Numbered from the stretch's first letter, positions 28,751 through 42,400 are shown. The stretch is DNA of 64,000 bases from Promerops cafer (GCA_013398275.1 VZSE01015287.1:1299090-1363089); one strand, 5' to 3'. Program-made: numbers and translations. The notes: generated by a model not told the origin, from the letters alone.

Positions 28751-29231
28751 GTTTTTTCCTTTCTCTCTGTGCCCAGAAGACTGCATCATTCAATAGCTTA
28801 TTTTAGCCATTTATGACATATAGTCATCTGGAAGCTTAAAACTTTGAAACTGCATTGTGAAGATAAAGCATAAAAATGTCAGTTCAACCTGAATGAAGAT
28901 ACAAAGCTTACATCATAGACCTCTCTCATCATAGATGTCTTACAGAGAAACTTTCTGAATATTCCACATTACTAATTTTTGCTTCCTAGCTAACAGTGTC
29001 ATTACTGGATGCACTGCAAGGCAAATTATTGTGTTTTAGGTAATGAAACAGAACAGCTGTCAGACATGATAGTTAAAGGTGGTTTTTTAAACCAGATGTC
29101 ACTCTAAGAACAAACAATATTTTCTTGTCTTATACTCTGTTTACATTTTCTGTAATGTTAAGTAAGGAAGATTAAAAATGCTCTATATTTTTTATCCCAG
29201 AATGGAAAGCATATATTTTTCTGTGTCTTCA

Positions 29232-29310
29232 TGTTTTGTTTTTTGTTTTGGCTCTGGTTTTGGTTTTTTTTTGGTTGTTTCATTGTTAATTGTTTTTTTT
29301 TTTTTTTTTT
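29232..29310. repeat. GT/T-rich tract ending in 18 T
   Basis: A GTTTT-type low-complexity segment finishes in an uninterrupted run of 18 T at 29293-29310. The Lys/Gln/Asn-rich minus-strand frame crossing it reflects composition. Confidence 0.9.
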
Positions 29311-32300
29311 AAATGATGCTTGTATACCACTGTCCTTGTGGGGGGGAAGTAACACCTTTTTGCAACAGAATATATAAAAGAATACAATAATGTAGATACA
29401 GATCGTTGCCAGTATGCCTAATAGAACATGTTGTGGGGATAGAGCTGTTGTCCTGACCACCAGCACTCAAAGGACTTGGATCAAATTGTTCATCTTTCCA
29501 GTTGCAGATTTCATGGAATAGTGGCATTAAGACACCTAAATTCAATGGTTTATTTTTAAATGCAGTTCACTTCAGCCACAAGAAAATTTGAAAATTTAAT
29601 ATTATCTGCCTATTTTTCTGCAGCTTTCTTGTGGACTTCAAGTTTTTAGATACATGTCTAGAAAAACTGCAATGTTGGGTTTTGTTCTGTTTCCATTTTC
29701 CCAAAGGTTAAGTAGATTAGTGCTTGTGTAAAATTGTATGTGCTGCTAGAAGCACATGATTAGTGGAATCTCTTCCATTGGCACAGGTACAAGTTCAGTC
29801 TGGCTACCTGAAAAACAGAACTCTGCTTTAAAATTATGGAAGAAAATACAGTAGAGATGATATCATTGCACATCTTTCTTCAGAAGCTTCAGGGAAGCCT
29901 TGGGACTTAGGTCCTGTGCAGATATCAGGGAAAGTAAAATTGTCAATTATCAACGTTTTAATTGTAGGAAATACTTTAAGGTTGAGAAAAGAAAAAAAAA
30001 AATGCCCCTTAATTGTGGAGGTCCTGCTGTACAGCAAGTTCTTACACCACCAGAAGTTTTTACTAGTCTTCAACAGGAGATAAAATTCAATCAGATAAAA
30101 AACCCCTGGGCTCTTCAAAGAAAGAATGAAACAACATCCCTTCCTTCCCTGGTATCCTGAAGCCAACTGTGTTGAATGAAAATTAAGTTATTAAAAATTA
30201 ATAGCTTTAAGGTTGGTTTGGCTTTTTCACTATTTTCCATATACATAAACTGTATTTCCTGACTAAATTAAATTCAAGTTACCTGGAGCACCATCTTGGG
30301 TCACAGCTACATCTTCAGCCTGTTCTGTGTGTAAATGAGATGAACCATTTTTAAAATGTCCTTATGGTTTTTTATATTCTTCTTCTTCTCCCTGTTGCAG
30401 CTTTTTCATCCTGTCAGCCCCTTTTTGTGTTTAAAATGCCAGCGAGGTGGAGATTTCAGCCTGTGAAATCCAAAGCTCCTTTAGTCTCCCTTGCTGTAAG
30501 CCTGGGCTTACTCTGTGCACCGCAGAGGTTGAACGTTAGCGTTTGACATGTAAAAAGACAGAGCTTCCATATTTCTGCCTGGTACACAAGATGTTTGTGT
30601 GCAATGCATGAAAGCAAGAAATATGTGACCACCTGGGACTAGAGAGTCCAACGTACGTGTGGTCTGTCACATCTGAATCTCTGCTCTAGCGCTCATCATG
30701 CTGAGCTAGTCTGATCTCTGACTAAATCAGACACGGTACCCAAGTACATCCAGCCCAGTCTGCAAAACAAGCACGTCCATCACTTCATCCTCCACACAGT
30801 GGAGTCTGTGATTCCCAGGTGTCACTAGCCCCTGATGGGCCTGTTAGGACCACTGCCATTATACATGCTAAGCTGCCTGGACTCTGTAAATCCCATACTG
30901 ATGGTCAAAGAAGCCTTATAGTGGTAAATGATACCTTAGAAATTGTGCAGGTAGTGAAATTGCCTTGGAAACATGTTCATGGCAACCTTTCCATCTGGTT
31001 GGTAAGCGTTTTCAGCTATGAATTTACCATGCATTTTTGATCTACAGCCAATTTTCTTCAGGTCTTTATTCATCTCCTGTGGAGTACACTGCTGAATATA
31101 TATTTTTTCAAGCCATGTCTTGACTAGAGTTACTGCCATTACGCAGTGGAACTCCTTCCAAATCACAGACAAAACTACAAACGCCCTGAGGAGCAGGCAG
31201 TTGTGTCTCAAGGGAAATTAAAAAATCCCCCAGTCTTTTACTACCTATATTTAACCAATTTTATATGGGGATTTTATACCATTAAGCACAGGGTAAATAG
31301 TGCTGCCAGTATTTCAGACCCTTAGGCTTCCATCAGAAACGGGCTGCTGCAAAAAGTGTATTTAAACAGTATTTAGATTGTAATATCAGTATCCCAAAAT
31401 TGGCTCTCAGTGGAAGTCTGAGATTTTTCTCCTGAAGAGGGAACCCCTCCATAATTCATTAGCTTCTTTTCTGTATCGTATTGCATAGAAGAAAAAAAAA
31501 AAAGAGCAAAATGACTGTCAAGTAATTTTAAGTTTCATGAAATGGATTGCATAATACTAGGCTGCTGGTACACATAAGTTGTAAAATATATACATTTAAT
31601 AGGCATCGAAAAGAAATTCTAATTATTTTCCTCAGCAAGAAGAAAGTCTTATATTTCAGAAGAGTTTTTCACCTGTGGACAGCCTAGTTTATGAAGTGAG
31701 AAAAAAACATTTCCAAGAATCACCCGACCTTTTTGAATCCCATGTTGGCAAAAAACATTATACTGGAGCCTTGTGTACTTATTGACCCAAAAGGCATAGC
31801 CACCATAGCTTACACCAGTAGAAAGCAGCTGGCAATTAGAAATTCATCCTGTTCTCTTCTGCCACCCCTGAAAACTTACCCTCTTCAAAAGACATCATGC
31901 TGGGAGGTGTGCAGAGGAGTTTCCATGGCTGATTATCTACCTGCAAAGCCTTATCTGTTTGAACTCACAAAGGAACAGGGACACAGCAAAAATGTACACA
32001 TCCAGTGCCTTGTGCTTGCTATTGCTGCCCCCTTAGTGAGGCAAGGAGAGATGTATGTAACATCACACAGATTATAAAAGTCATGTGCTGACTTCACTTT
32101 TGTAGCACTTCCTAAAACATGGGGCTATTTCCTGCTAGCAATGACATTTTGGGGCTAATTTTGGTAATTAGATAATTTTTAAATGCCTTAATAAAGGCAT
32201 TCAGTAGTGTACATTAAGCTCCCACATGGACAACGTCATTAATACTTTGACTTTTTCCTCCTGAGGAAGGAGTAGGATGGGTAGCAAAATTAAGAATTAG

Positions 32301-33080
32301 TCATGTTTCTAGGAAGCAAGAATTTTATACATGCAGCATAATCTGTTCTGAATATGGCAGCAGTATTTAATTGCAAGGTTTGCAAAAAGAAAAGTTCTGA
32401 ATGAAGAGTAAAAATAATTTCAAAGAAACAATATTCTAGACTTTGTTTTAAATGTCTAGATTATTTATATGACAAAGAAACGCTATTTGCCAGACTTGAT
32501 ATAACATTCTTGACATTAGAAACCAATTTTACATAGAATTACATTACATGCCACTAATTTTTCTTACAACCGTGAACTTTTTTTTCTCTCTTAATCATCA
32601 TTTTCACAAGTAAATTTTAAGAGAAGAATAGGCCCCTATCATTTAGACAAATAGCAATCAATTCACTAAAGAACTATCACCCAAATGCCAATGTAGATAT
32701 ATTATTTTACAAATCTCCAATAAGTAGGCCAGAACATAAACCTCAGATCTGAACTTTGAATTCAGGACCTACACATCATCTTCCTTTAAGTAGGTAGAAC
32801 ACAAATATTCTGTTCTAAACTCTTATACATATAGTTCTGTGGACTGAACACATTGCAGTGTATATCCTAGAAACATTTTAAAATCAGCTGACCTTTCAAA
32901 CTGGGACCCTGGTCAGGGCTGGTTTTACTTGGTCATCTTTTCCACTGCTTTCAGACTGGTTGTGCTGATGTCTGTGTGTGGCTGTAAGATGGAACAATCT
33001 GGGTTGAGCCGGGAGATCAGACTCCCTGGCCATTTCTGCCCTGCTGGAGAAAGAGCACAGGGCAGCAAAGGAAGAACAGG

Positions 33081-33116
33081 CTTGCTTTGAACCTTGCTTT
33101 GAACCTTGCTTTGAAC
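33081..33116. repeat. 12-bp tandem repeat, three exact copies
   Basis: CTTGCTTTGAAC occurs three times head to tail, followed by a degenerate partial copy (ATTGCT). Because 12 is a multiple of three, it reads as a Val-Gln-Ser-Lys repeat in one minus-strand frame, but that frame has no other sign of being coding. Confidence 0.9.
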
Positions 33117-34747
33117 ATTGCTCTCATACCTCAGGTCACTGGTCTTCATCCAGGAGAGGACTCAAGCACTAAGGAATTAGAAAAAAGATTCTTCATTAAA
33201 TCCTTATTGATTATAGAATATAGTTGCACATACAGTCCAAATTCTTCTGAATCTCCTAAAATCCCATGGCACATATTTTCCAGATAATCCTTCTTCTGGG
33301 CCCCTACCTAACAGTAATTTTTTGGCCAATTTATTCCTTTGCAGCTCCTATTAAATTCTATCTGAATTGTTCCACAGGTGCAAAATTTCCCTATGCCTGT
33401 TTTAAAGTGTGTGATAATTTTTAAACATTCACTCTTAGTTGTATCCGTACCTCCATATATACTCATACTATACTCTAATTTACCGCAACCAGTTTAAAGA
33501 ATCACATCTTTGTTTTAATGCATAATTGATGTTTGAGGGCACTTTAAGCTTCAAGGTTTTGTGGCATCTAGACAAAAAATGATTTCATATGCACAGGAAG
33601 CAAACTGACTTATCTTTTTTTTGGTTTTTTTTATTACTTGTATTGATATCAAATAGACAGGGATGTAAAGGCAGCCTCTAATTTGTCTCTGTGTACTAAA
33701 CATAAAAAGAAGGCAGCTTTTAAAATTCAGAGCAGTTCTGTCAAAAGATTGCTATATGCAGGTACTTATTCCACTTCACTTCTCATTTACATATGAAATC
33801 TTGTCTGACAAGTCCCTGAGTCCAGAGTAAATTAGAAAAGTTAACCACTCTTTATCCATTATTTATGTGCTGCATAGTCTAAAATTACTGGTTTTTTTCA
33901 TATACACTGTGCTAACGTATAAAATCAGCATAAAAAGTAGATATAGAATGGGTTTGGGTTTGTTTTTTTATTTGCTAGAAATAAGAGCATAAAAGCATTA
34001 GCAATGATTTTCTTTATAATTAACAGCTGGCATTTTAAAGTGTCAAGACATAAGCTGAAAGGAGAGCTTTAGAACCTACCCTGAAGAGGAAAGAAAAATT
34101 ATTATCTAAGTTAACGAACTCAGTTCTGTAATGCACTGGATAGAGGTAATTGATATGAAGTAATAAGAAAATCTGGCAAAAAAGCTGAAAGGGTAAAATC
34201 TTCAAGCTGATATGAAATGACCACAGAGAACTGATGACAGACAAGTCAGGTAGTAAGTAAGCAGCAGGATCTGTAAAACTGCCACTACATTTCCCGCTGA
34301 ACAAAGTTGCACTGAAGAATTGTTGTATGACTTCTACAGCATAAAGGAAGAATAAAAGGCAATGTCTCATCTTAGTCCACAGAAAAATCAAAGAAGAAAG
34401 AGTGAAATACATATATTTCAGTTTCAGACATTGTGTTTCTAATTAGACATTTACTATATTGACTTCAAAAAGAACATTCAGTAGTCTACATTTTGGGCTT
34501 GTTTTCAACAGTATACCCTCTCTCCAACACCTGCTTTGGCTGAAGTAGGTAGAATTTTCACACAATCAAAATTGCCATCAGCAAGATAATCACAGATATC
34601 GTGTATGTGCTTTTGTTGAAGAATCGCCATTACCTTCTCAGATGTATTTCTACTTGCAAATCCTTTACCTGAAGAGAATTTTTAAAGAAACTTCTATTTC
34701 CTCCTGCCCAGAATCATTTATTAATTATATCCTCTCATTCATTATTC

Positions 34748-35352
34748 ACAGAATCGTAGAATCATAGGATGGTTTGGGTTGTAAGGGAACTTTAAAGGTT
34801 GTATATGATGACCCTGCAAGGAGGAGGAGCATCTTCAACATCAGGTTGCTTAGAGCCCAGTCCAACCTGTTCTTGAATGTTTCCAGGGATGGGGCATCAA
34901 CCACTTCTCAGGGCAATCTATGCCATGTTTCATCAGCCTCACTGTAAAAAATTTCTTCCTTATATCTAGCCTGAACTTATGCTCTTTTACCTTAAACCTT
35001 AACACTTACTGCGTGTTCTATCAGGCCCCGCTAAAAAGCCTGTCCCCATCTTTCCTTTAAGTTTCTTTTAAGTATTGAAAAGACACAATAAGGCCTCCCT
35101 TGAGCCTTCTTTCCTTCAGGCTGGACAGCTCCAACTCTTTCAGCCTTTTCTCTTAGGACTGATGCTCCATCCCTGTGATCATTTTTGTGGCCCTCCTCTG
35201 GATCCACTCCAACAAGTTCATGTCTTTCTTGTGCTGGGTCCCCATTGTTGGGTGCAAAATTTCAGTGGGTCTCACCGAAGTGGAGTCGAGGGGCTCGATC
35301 ACCCCCCAGAACCTGGTGGCCATGCTCTCAATTGATGCAGCCCAGGATCCCC
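34748..35352 (-). mobile_element. CR1 LINE, 5'-truncated 3' fragment
   Basis: This is a minus-strand CR1 copy, so its 3' end lies at the low coordinate. The plus strand starts CAGAATCGTAGAATCATAGG, the reversed CR1 3' tail repeat. It then shows the complements of canonical 3' blocks: GGTTTGGGTTG near 34771, CAACCTGTTCTTGAATG near 34863, AAAATTTCTTCCTTATATCTA near 34949, CTCTTTCAGCCTTTTCTC near 35135, CCCTCCTCTGGATCCACTCC near 35191 and ATGCAGCCCAGGAT near 35335. About 605 bp survive. It extends further 5' than the copy at 330-752. The short frames inside it on the plus strand are antisense artefacts. Confidence 0.94.
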
Positions 35353-35408
35353 AGCTGTGCCAATGCCACTCCTTGCATGATCATACAGTAAAATGGACCA
35401 GGGAAATT

Positions 35409-35463
35409 GTCCATTTTAAAATAAAGCTAATCCTCAAAATATGATTCTTATTTTAAAATGGAC
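35409..35463. repeat. 16-bp perfect inverted repeat next to CR1
   Basis: GTCCATTTTAAAATAA (35409-35424) is exactly complementary to TTATTTTAAAATGGAC (35448-35463), with a 23-nt loop between. A third related word, AAAATGGACCA, lies at 35390-35400 in the same orientation as the right arm, so the left arm can also pair with it over 9 bp. The structure begins about 55 bp beyond the truncated end of the CR1 copy. Its origin is unknown. Confidence 0.85.
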
Positions 35464-38400
35464 CACTGAAGAGAACTTTCAGATGAACAACAGACTAAGG
35501 AGGACAGTAAGATGCAGAAAAATGAGATCAGGTGGAGGATGGGATGGCAATTTTTTGGTATGGTGCCCTGATGATGGGTTCAGCAGCTGTACAAGTGCTC
35601 TCCCAGAAAGTCAGAAGCATAAATTAGCCTGAAAAATCCCAGCTCCCAATTCCTGGACTATCATCCTAATTACCTTCCTAAAAATGTATTGGGAGGGGTC
35701 TGGAGTATATAATTCACTGCTTATCTTGATGAAGACAGCTCAGAAGCTTGTGGGGCTACTGAGCAAGCAAGGAGTCAAAACTCTGTAACCCGGTAACTCA
35801 AGCACTTGTCTGTAGGAAGGGCATCCACCTTTCAAGGATTTGAAATGCATTTCACACTAAACTGTACTGGATGGAAGTAATTAGTGGTCTTGATGAGCTA
35901 AAAGGTGTTTGATCTGTGAAATTCAATGACATATTTGTCTTACTGCCATCTAAAGTATTTAGGCATCCAGTAATGGTAGGATTTACAAGTCTCCCTTATG
36001 TTCAGCATCTCCTCTTGGCCAAGTTTGGTAGCTCTCAATCTGATACACTGACTGCTGTGATCGTCTGACAAGTCCCATGTGCTTCCCCAGCTTAGGAGGA
36101 GAGTTGAGATTTACCACTGACTGCAGACTCCAGTCTCAGTGGGTATGCTTCTAAATTAGGCATTGTAATGCTAAGCAACACAGTACATAAACCACCTTGT
36201 GAAAGAACTAAACGCTCGGGGGTTTTTAGTAGCCGCAGAAATGAGAGACTGGATAATCAGACTTCTACTCTCTGTTGCTTCTAATATGTTGCCTGAATTC
36301 TCCCTTCAGATAAAAATAACTGATGAAGTTAAAACAAAATTTTTATATATTCTGTTTTAAATGAAATACCTAAAAGGCTCCATTTTCTAATAAATAAATA
36401 AAAAGGAAACTGTTTGATGTGAGGATAAATGCTTGACTTTCTGAGGTTGGAAAAATCCCCTGTGTCTGAGTCATGTTTCTGGTAGAAGCTTGCCACAACC
36501 TGGCAAATTTGCAAGAGTCAAACAGTGTGGAATTTTCCATAAACTGGTGCCACCATAGTATGCACTGTGCAAAGTTCAGTTTATAAATATTTAGGAAAAA
36601 AAAACACAAAACCCGGAAGTCTGTAACTTTTGGCAAAGTAGAAAACTAGATTTTTGGTCATGGATTATCTTCTGAGATTATTCTTTTAACTCTGTGTGGG
36701 CTGATGCACATAGATTTAAAAGAAAGTACAACTTTATTATTGCCATCAATGACACAGGAAGAATATCAGACACATAATGGAAATTTCATACATACAGTGC
36801 ATGTCCCAGCATGTATAGGTGATGACAACGATGACAACAGGGTAGTAAATTTTTTCCTTAATTATTTAGGTCTCTGAAATTCATGTATGTGTTTTCAGAA
36901 TGGTGGTAAACCTGAAATGGGTCATTTATCTTAGGCACACTTGTACATAGGCACGTTTCAGTAGTAGGAAAAAGGGTTGCAAAGATCCTTCTCCTTCTCC
37001 AACCTGCTCCTCCAAGGCAGTGACACCTGCCCCAGCATCAGAGGTGCCTGTGGGTGTTTGAACTCTAGAAGGAGAGAAAGCTTCATCCCTCTGATGAGCA
37101 ATCTCCAGAAGCCACGTGGTCCTGCATGTTGAGAGTTAAATATGAGACTGGTGTTTTGAGAGCAGCAGCTGAATAATGAAACACAAATGATAAGCTCAGA
37201 CTTGGGCCAAGAGCACTAGAGCAGTAACCCATGTTACTGCATTTAATGCAGTTTTAGGTCTTGAGTTATCAAGCACAGTGTCAGAGAGTCAGGAGTTTAA
37301 ACTTAAGTTTCGTAGGTGAACGTAACCCACTGGTGAGTTCAGGAGCACTATAGACTTTTCAGTAGCTATTCCTAACAATTTTAATCGCTAAAACAAAACT
37401 ACATTTAATTTGCAGTTGAGTGGGACATGGTACTCGTCAGAGAGAACCATAATTAAGTTAGTAGCAGTTTAAAAACAGACCCTGAATGAACTGTCCCAAA
37501 CTTAGTAAGTGTTTAAGACACTGTCTTAATTGTGCTGTTTCCCTTATTTTTGCTTTCAAAGCAATTCATAAACAAAACAGATAGATAAGGTCACTCTACT
37601 AGGATGACAGCATCTGTTATTCGAGGACAAAACTCTTCTCTGCTGTCTTTAAATCAGAACCAACAGGAGCTTAAAGTCACGCATATGTATGAGCAGTATG
37701 CTGATTTGAAATAATAATGAGAATTCCATCATTTAATCCCTGCATGTTTTTAAATATAACTTCAGATGTAACTTCAAGTAGCAAATTGCTTCTCAATGTT
37801 CAGTGACACACAGAAGAGCAACCAAAAATAGAATAAACGTACTTGTGATTTGCATAAAATTTATACCAAGAAAGAATGTGCTATGGTTAGAAAGATAAAA
37901 AACAAAGGACAATCCAGTGAGAGCAGTGGGAAATAATGTCATTCTTGTGTGAATTATTTCCAGTTGGAGACACTGGATATTTTAAAGAAATGCTAAATGT
38001 ACTACTGAATAATTTTATATCTGTAGAGTTCAAAAAACTGGTGAAATATTGCTGTTTGAGGTCTGAAACTAATAAGCATCAAGAAGGTTTTGCCAAAGTA
38101 AGTATTGACAAAGAGCAGCCAAGGGATTACTTAAAAAAAGGGAACAGAAGCAAATTAGTCATTCCAAACAATCTGCGTCTTAAGGGAAATTGAAAATAAA
38201 CTCAAACAAATGCCTGGCAATGTAGTTTTTAAAAATTATAACAATCAAGGTGATATGGGAATATGTCAGAGAGAAAAATGTAGTATTGACTCTGTGCCCA
38301 AGATTTTAAGCAAAAAACTTCTGTCTATTGATCTCCTGGTTTAATCCCTAGTTCTTCCATTAATGTCTATAATGCTCTCAGCTGTAACCTTATATAACAA

Positions 38401-40410
38401 AGCATCATCTACCTACAACCAACTGGTCAATCCCAGTATGACATATTCTGTATTTAGGATTAATTTGATGATTCAATCTATGATTTTTTTTCAGATAATT
38501 TTAATATTAATTTTTGGTGTTGAGTTATAAACTCTTTGACTTGTTTCTTTGACACTTTAACTGCTCACCATGCCCACAGCATGTATTGCTCATTACTACC
38601 TGTGGCTCATTCAGTAACACAGTAATTCATAGCACAGGAGAAGCTCAGAGATGGAGGCACCCAGGGCTCAGTTCTGAAAGATACTGAGTAGTCTGGCTCT
38701 TGCCCAGTAAAGCACTGAAGCACATATTTACTGTTGGGGTAATTGGTTTTTTGTCAAGAGATGCATAAAAATAAAGCACATGACTAAGGCTTTTGCTGAA
38801 GGAACTCCAGAGTACTCAGGACCACCTATTTCTGATGATGCCATATGTTTGCTGGCAAAGTTGATTGCAGGAACAGACCTGCATCTGATACCAGTTTTTG
38901 CTTTAATTTTATTCTGTCATAAGTGTGAAAGCTTCTTCATAGTTGCTTTGAAGAATGCTGTCTGTGGCATAGCACCAATGTACTCTTTCCTTTCTCTCAG
39001 GATGTTGACACTGATGTGAACCCACACATAGCTATGCCTTCTACCACCATTGCTTTTTTTTTTCCATTATCTCCTCCCCTTTTCCTCCAGTTATTATTGA
39101 TGTAAAAAAAAATCCCCTCTGTTTCAGTGAAGCTACTATTCACTGGGCAAAGAAAAATATTTACTGCTTTAATTTTAAATGCTGTGTCTGAATGCTTTCA
39201 CAGATGAGAAACTGAAATGATGTAGCGTGTACCTAATAAAGTCTCTTTAAACTGAGAATCACAAAGAGATTTAAAGAAAACAAACCCTGTGCCCACAATT
39301 GTAATACTTGCACTTTTACAACTTAATGAACTTTTTTTGGAGATAATTTACTAATAGAGACAGGTAAAGGAAAAAAATTTCTCTCATGCAGGCTGGATAT
39401 GTTTATAGAATAACTCATCTTACAAAATAAAGTTCAGCTGTTCTTAGGTGACTAAAAGAAAACAAGAAAAATAAGTATCATTTCAATTAAGAAACATCAC
39501 CTCCATTCTCTTCTCTTCTGATAGAGATGGACTCCATGGTGTCCCTAGCCTGTTGTGATCTAGATGACATCAACAGTTAGACATCCAAAATATCTTGATA
39601 AAATTTTTTACCTTCCCTTGCATGCTTGAAATGTCTTCTTTTTATTGTGTTCAGAAAGAAGAACAAAATGGAGGGGATTAATAACTGTGAGGTTCAATGG
39701 TGAGGAAGCACAAGGGCACTTATCAAAATACTTTTGCTGTCTGTCTTGGGCTTTGCCATAGGAAACTTCACTCAACTCAGTGACTTTTGAAGAGAATGCT
39801 CCAACTGGCCACAGAGAAAGCCTTCTGAGAAGTGGCTTGTGCTTGTCATGCAGCTCTCAGGTATAAGTAGGCCAATAGAAAGGACAGCCACCATATTTCC
39901 ACGGGGACTTCCCAATATTAAAGAGCTTTGATGGCTCAGAGATGCTAGTCTGTACAAGCACATTTCTTTATGTGCCATTTGCCTATTTTCCTTGTGTCTC
40001 ACTCCAAAATTTCCACCTCTATGAAGGATAATGGGAATGATTGTCACTAGGCAGAATGAGTAATAAATGGGTAGGGTGCACTGGTAAGCCTGGCAGAGAA
40101 AGGCTGTGCATAATTTTCTCTGGAGATTGAAACAGTTTCCAGTCATCCTCAAGCATGTGCCAAAAGGCCTTAGAGAGGATCCAAACTTTCTCCTCTGAGC
40201 TCAAAATGCAATCTGGAAGCATCTTCTCCAAATTTGCTGGTCCTCATTCTCACAAAGAATCAATCTATCACGGTATCACATGAGTGTTGCATATAAAGGG
40301 CTTGTCAGATTGTTATATTTGGGATCTTGACTCCTTTCCTTTTTAGAACTTGTAATTAGAGTGCCCGAAATCAGATATTGCCAACTACCACAAAAACCAT
40401 ACACTTCTTA

Positions 40411-40457
40411 ATTCTTTTTTTCCTTTTTCTCTTTCTTTTTTTCTTTATTTCTTTCTT
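40411..40457. repeat. Polypyrimidine (T/C) tract
   Basis: Nearly 50 bp of T runs broken by single or paired C bases, with one A. It is low-complexity sequence. No acceptor-exon pair was identified after it. Confidence 0.85.
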
Positions 40458-41976
40458 GCACTCTTAACTCTTCCATGGAAGGAGTACCACATTCTGGCAG
40501 CAGCCAAAGGAATAATTCAGTCTATGTTTGGGACTGCCTTCAGTGGCACTGCACATTGCAAAATCAAACATTGGAGCTGAAGCATCCCCGATTTGTTAGA
40601 ACACTCATCATCTTTGACTCTGACCTATAAAAACATTTAAACATATGTATGATCTTTAGCTTTTACTTCCCCTGTTCTGAGTGAGACACTAAGGTACAAA
40701 TGTGGTAAAAAGCACTCATGGTTAAGCATGCACATCACTGTTTTGCTGGGTGAAGGAACAAATTCCTTCTCTTAAACTATTTATATAATAGGCCCCAATC
40801 CTGTAGGTCTGCAGCCTGTGCTCTGGCTTTCAGTTGCATTTGTTTCCATATCCAAATGCCTTTCAAATTCAGTTCTGCTCTCCGAGCTAAAATGAACACT
40901 CGTAAGAATACAGTAATTAAACACAATTACAAAGATGTGCACATTCCATGCTGAACAACCACAGGCCACTTTCCAAGAACCCTTTTTTATTTTCGTCATC
41001 ATCTGTAATTTTCCTGGCTTCTTATTTACACTCCTCAGCTAACAAACCAGTTTTGTGCAAGCCCAGGAAATTCTTCGTAATTTTGTTGCTGTTGCAGACT
41101 CCCACTACACTCCTCTGGTGAGTAAAAAAATACAAACCCAGCAAGGTGAAAAGATTCAGTAACCAGTAGAACCCAGCTTCCACTGGCTTTGCCAGCTTTG
41201 AGTCATGGCAGAATTTATAAAGCAGCCTAAGGAGCCAAAAAAAAAAAGAGGTGTAATAGAATTGCTTGCTGTCTATATTGAAGTTTGTCATACATTTGTG
41301 GGGGTTAATCTTATGAAATAAAGACCACATTTGACCTGTCAACATTGGGAGATGTTGGCCTCTAGATCACCTGTGCTTCAAACATCATAGACCTTAATAT
41401 TTTCTAAAATATTTTTTAAAATATGTGTGTGCTCTTTATATAGAAATTCACTGCCAAACATGAAAGTCAGTTGAACAGATATGGGGAGGTTTTTTACAAA
41501 ATTTATGTTATTTTCATGTCAAATCTTTTAATGCCATCTGGTAGAATGGTTTTCCAAATGCAAATATTTTGTGATCTTTTGTTATCTTCTACTGAACACA
41601 GCTCTTTTTACCTGTTGTCAAGTAGCATCAAGTACTAGATCTCTTAGTAGCCATCCAAAGAGAAGAAAGATGTTACTAACACTACATGGTATGTACCAAA
41701 TGTTAACATAGAATGGTCTAAAGCTTTTCAATCACTTCAGAACCCTGAAGTATTTATTGGAAAAAGCAGCCGTGGTAAAAACTTCTATTTGTTGAATGAA
41801 GAGGTTAGTTTGTGGCTAGAAAGAAGCAGTCTTTATAGAAGCACTGGATGTTAGGTCTTCAACTGTTACAGAGTTTGGCTTACTTATCCCAGGTAAGAAT
41901 GAAGCTCTGAGGCATTTGTTCTAAGTCTTCAAATGAGGGATCTCATGATCTGGGGAATGATTTTATTATAGAATAA

Positions 41977-42004
41977 TTAAAATATATAATAATATATATT
42001 TTAA
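41977..42004. repeat. 12-bp-arm AT palindrome
   Basis: TTAAAATATATA (41977-41988) and TATATATTTTAA (41993-42004) are perfect complements around a 4-nt centre. They sit in an AT-rich stretch of roughly 80 bp. Confidence 0.85.
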
Positions 42005-42379
42005 TATCTATTCCATGTATAGACTGTATTATTTATATCATATAATTAAGATAAGGCAGTATGAGAAGTAACCTAGTTTTCTTGTGCTCCAAATACATCC
42101 AGTGGATAGACTGACTTCTCCAAAGAGAAATTCAGAGCATTCTGCTGGGTTTCTGCACTGAGGCATTCTCTCAAGGAGCTCTTTTCCTCACACCGGTTAT
42201 ACAGGCAGCTCAGAGAGACAGAACAAACAGCAAAATAAGATGCATGAAATTATGTGATGAAACCATCCCCTGCCAGTCCTAATTCTAATGCATCAAGACT
42301 CAGGAGAATATTGGACATCACAGTGGAATAAGGGAGAAAATAGGAATAAATGCAAACAGGCATTTATGAACTGCTCATC

Positions 42380-42400
42380 AAAAAAAAAAAAAAAAAAAAA
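42380..42400. repeat. Poly(A) tract, 21 A
   Basis: An uninterrupted run of 21 A followed by GGG. No retrotransposed body is recognised upstream. Confidence 0.95.

Larger units (their letters stand above)
26895..34747. other. 8-kb AT-rich non-coding stretch
   Basis: No recognised gene is present. The DNA at roughly 30380-30840 is less AT-rich than its surroundings and carries a few CpGs, but no coherent coding frame. The longest frames are 125 codons (34035-34412, minus) and 114 codons (31733-32077, plus). Neither is recognisable and I leave both uncalled. Confidence 0.6.

Noticed and set aside
31733..32077. 114-codon plus-strand frame
   Set aside because: No similarity to any protein I know and no flanking gene structure.
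34035..34412. 125-codon minus-strand frame with hydrophobic composition
   Set aside because: Its Phe/Leu richness follows from A-rich plus-strand DNA. No family is recognised and it has no partner exons.
35075..35444. Three overlapping plus-strand frames of 68-89 codons
   Set aside because: They are antisense readings of the minus-strand CR1 copy.
39772..40152. 126-codon minus-strand open frame as a gene
   Set aside because: No recognised domain, no signal peptide or promoter logic, no splice context, and a length within what random frames can reach over 64 kb.
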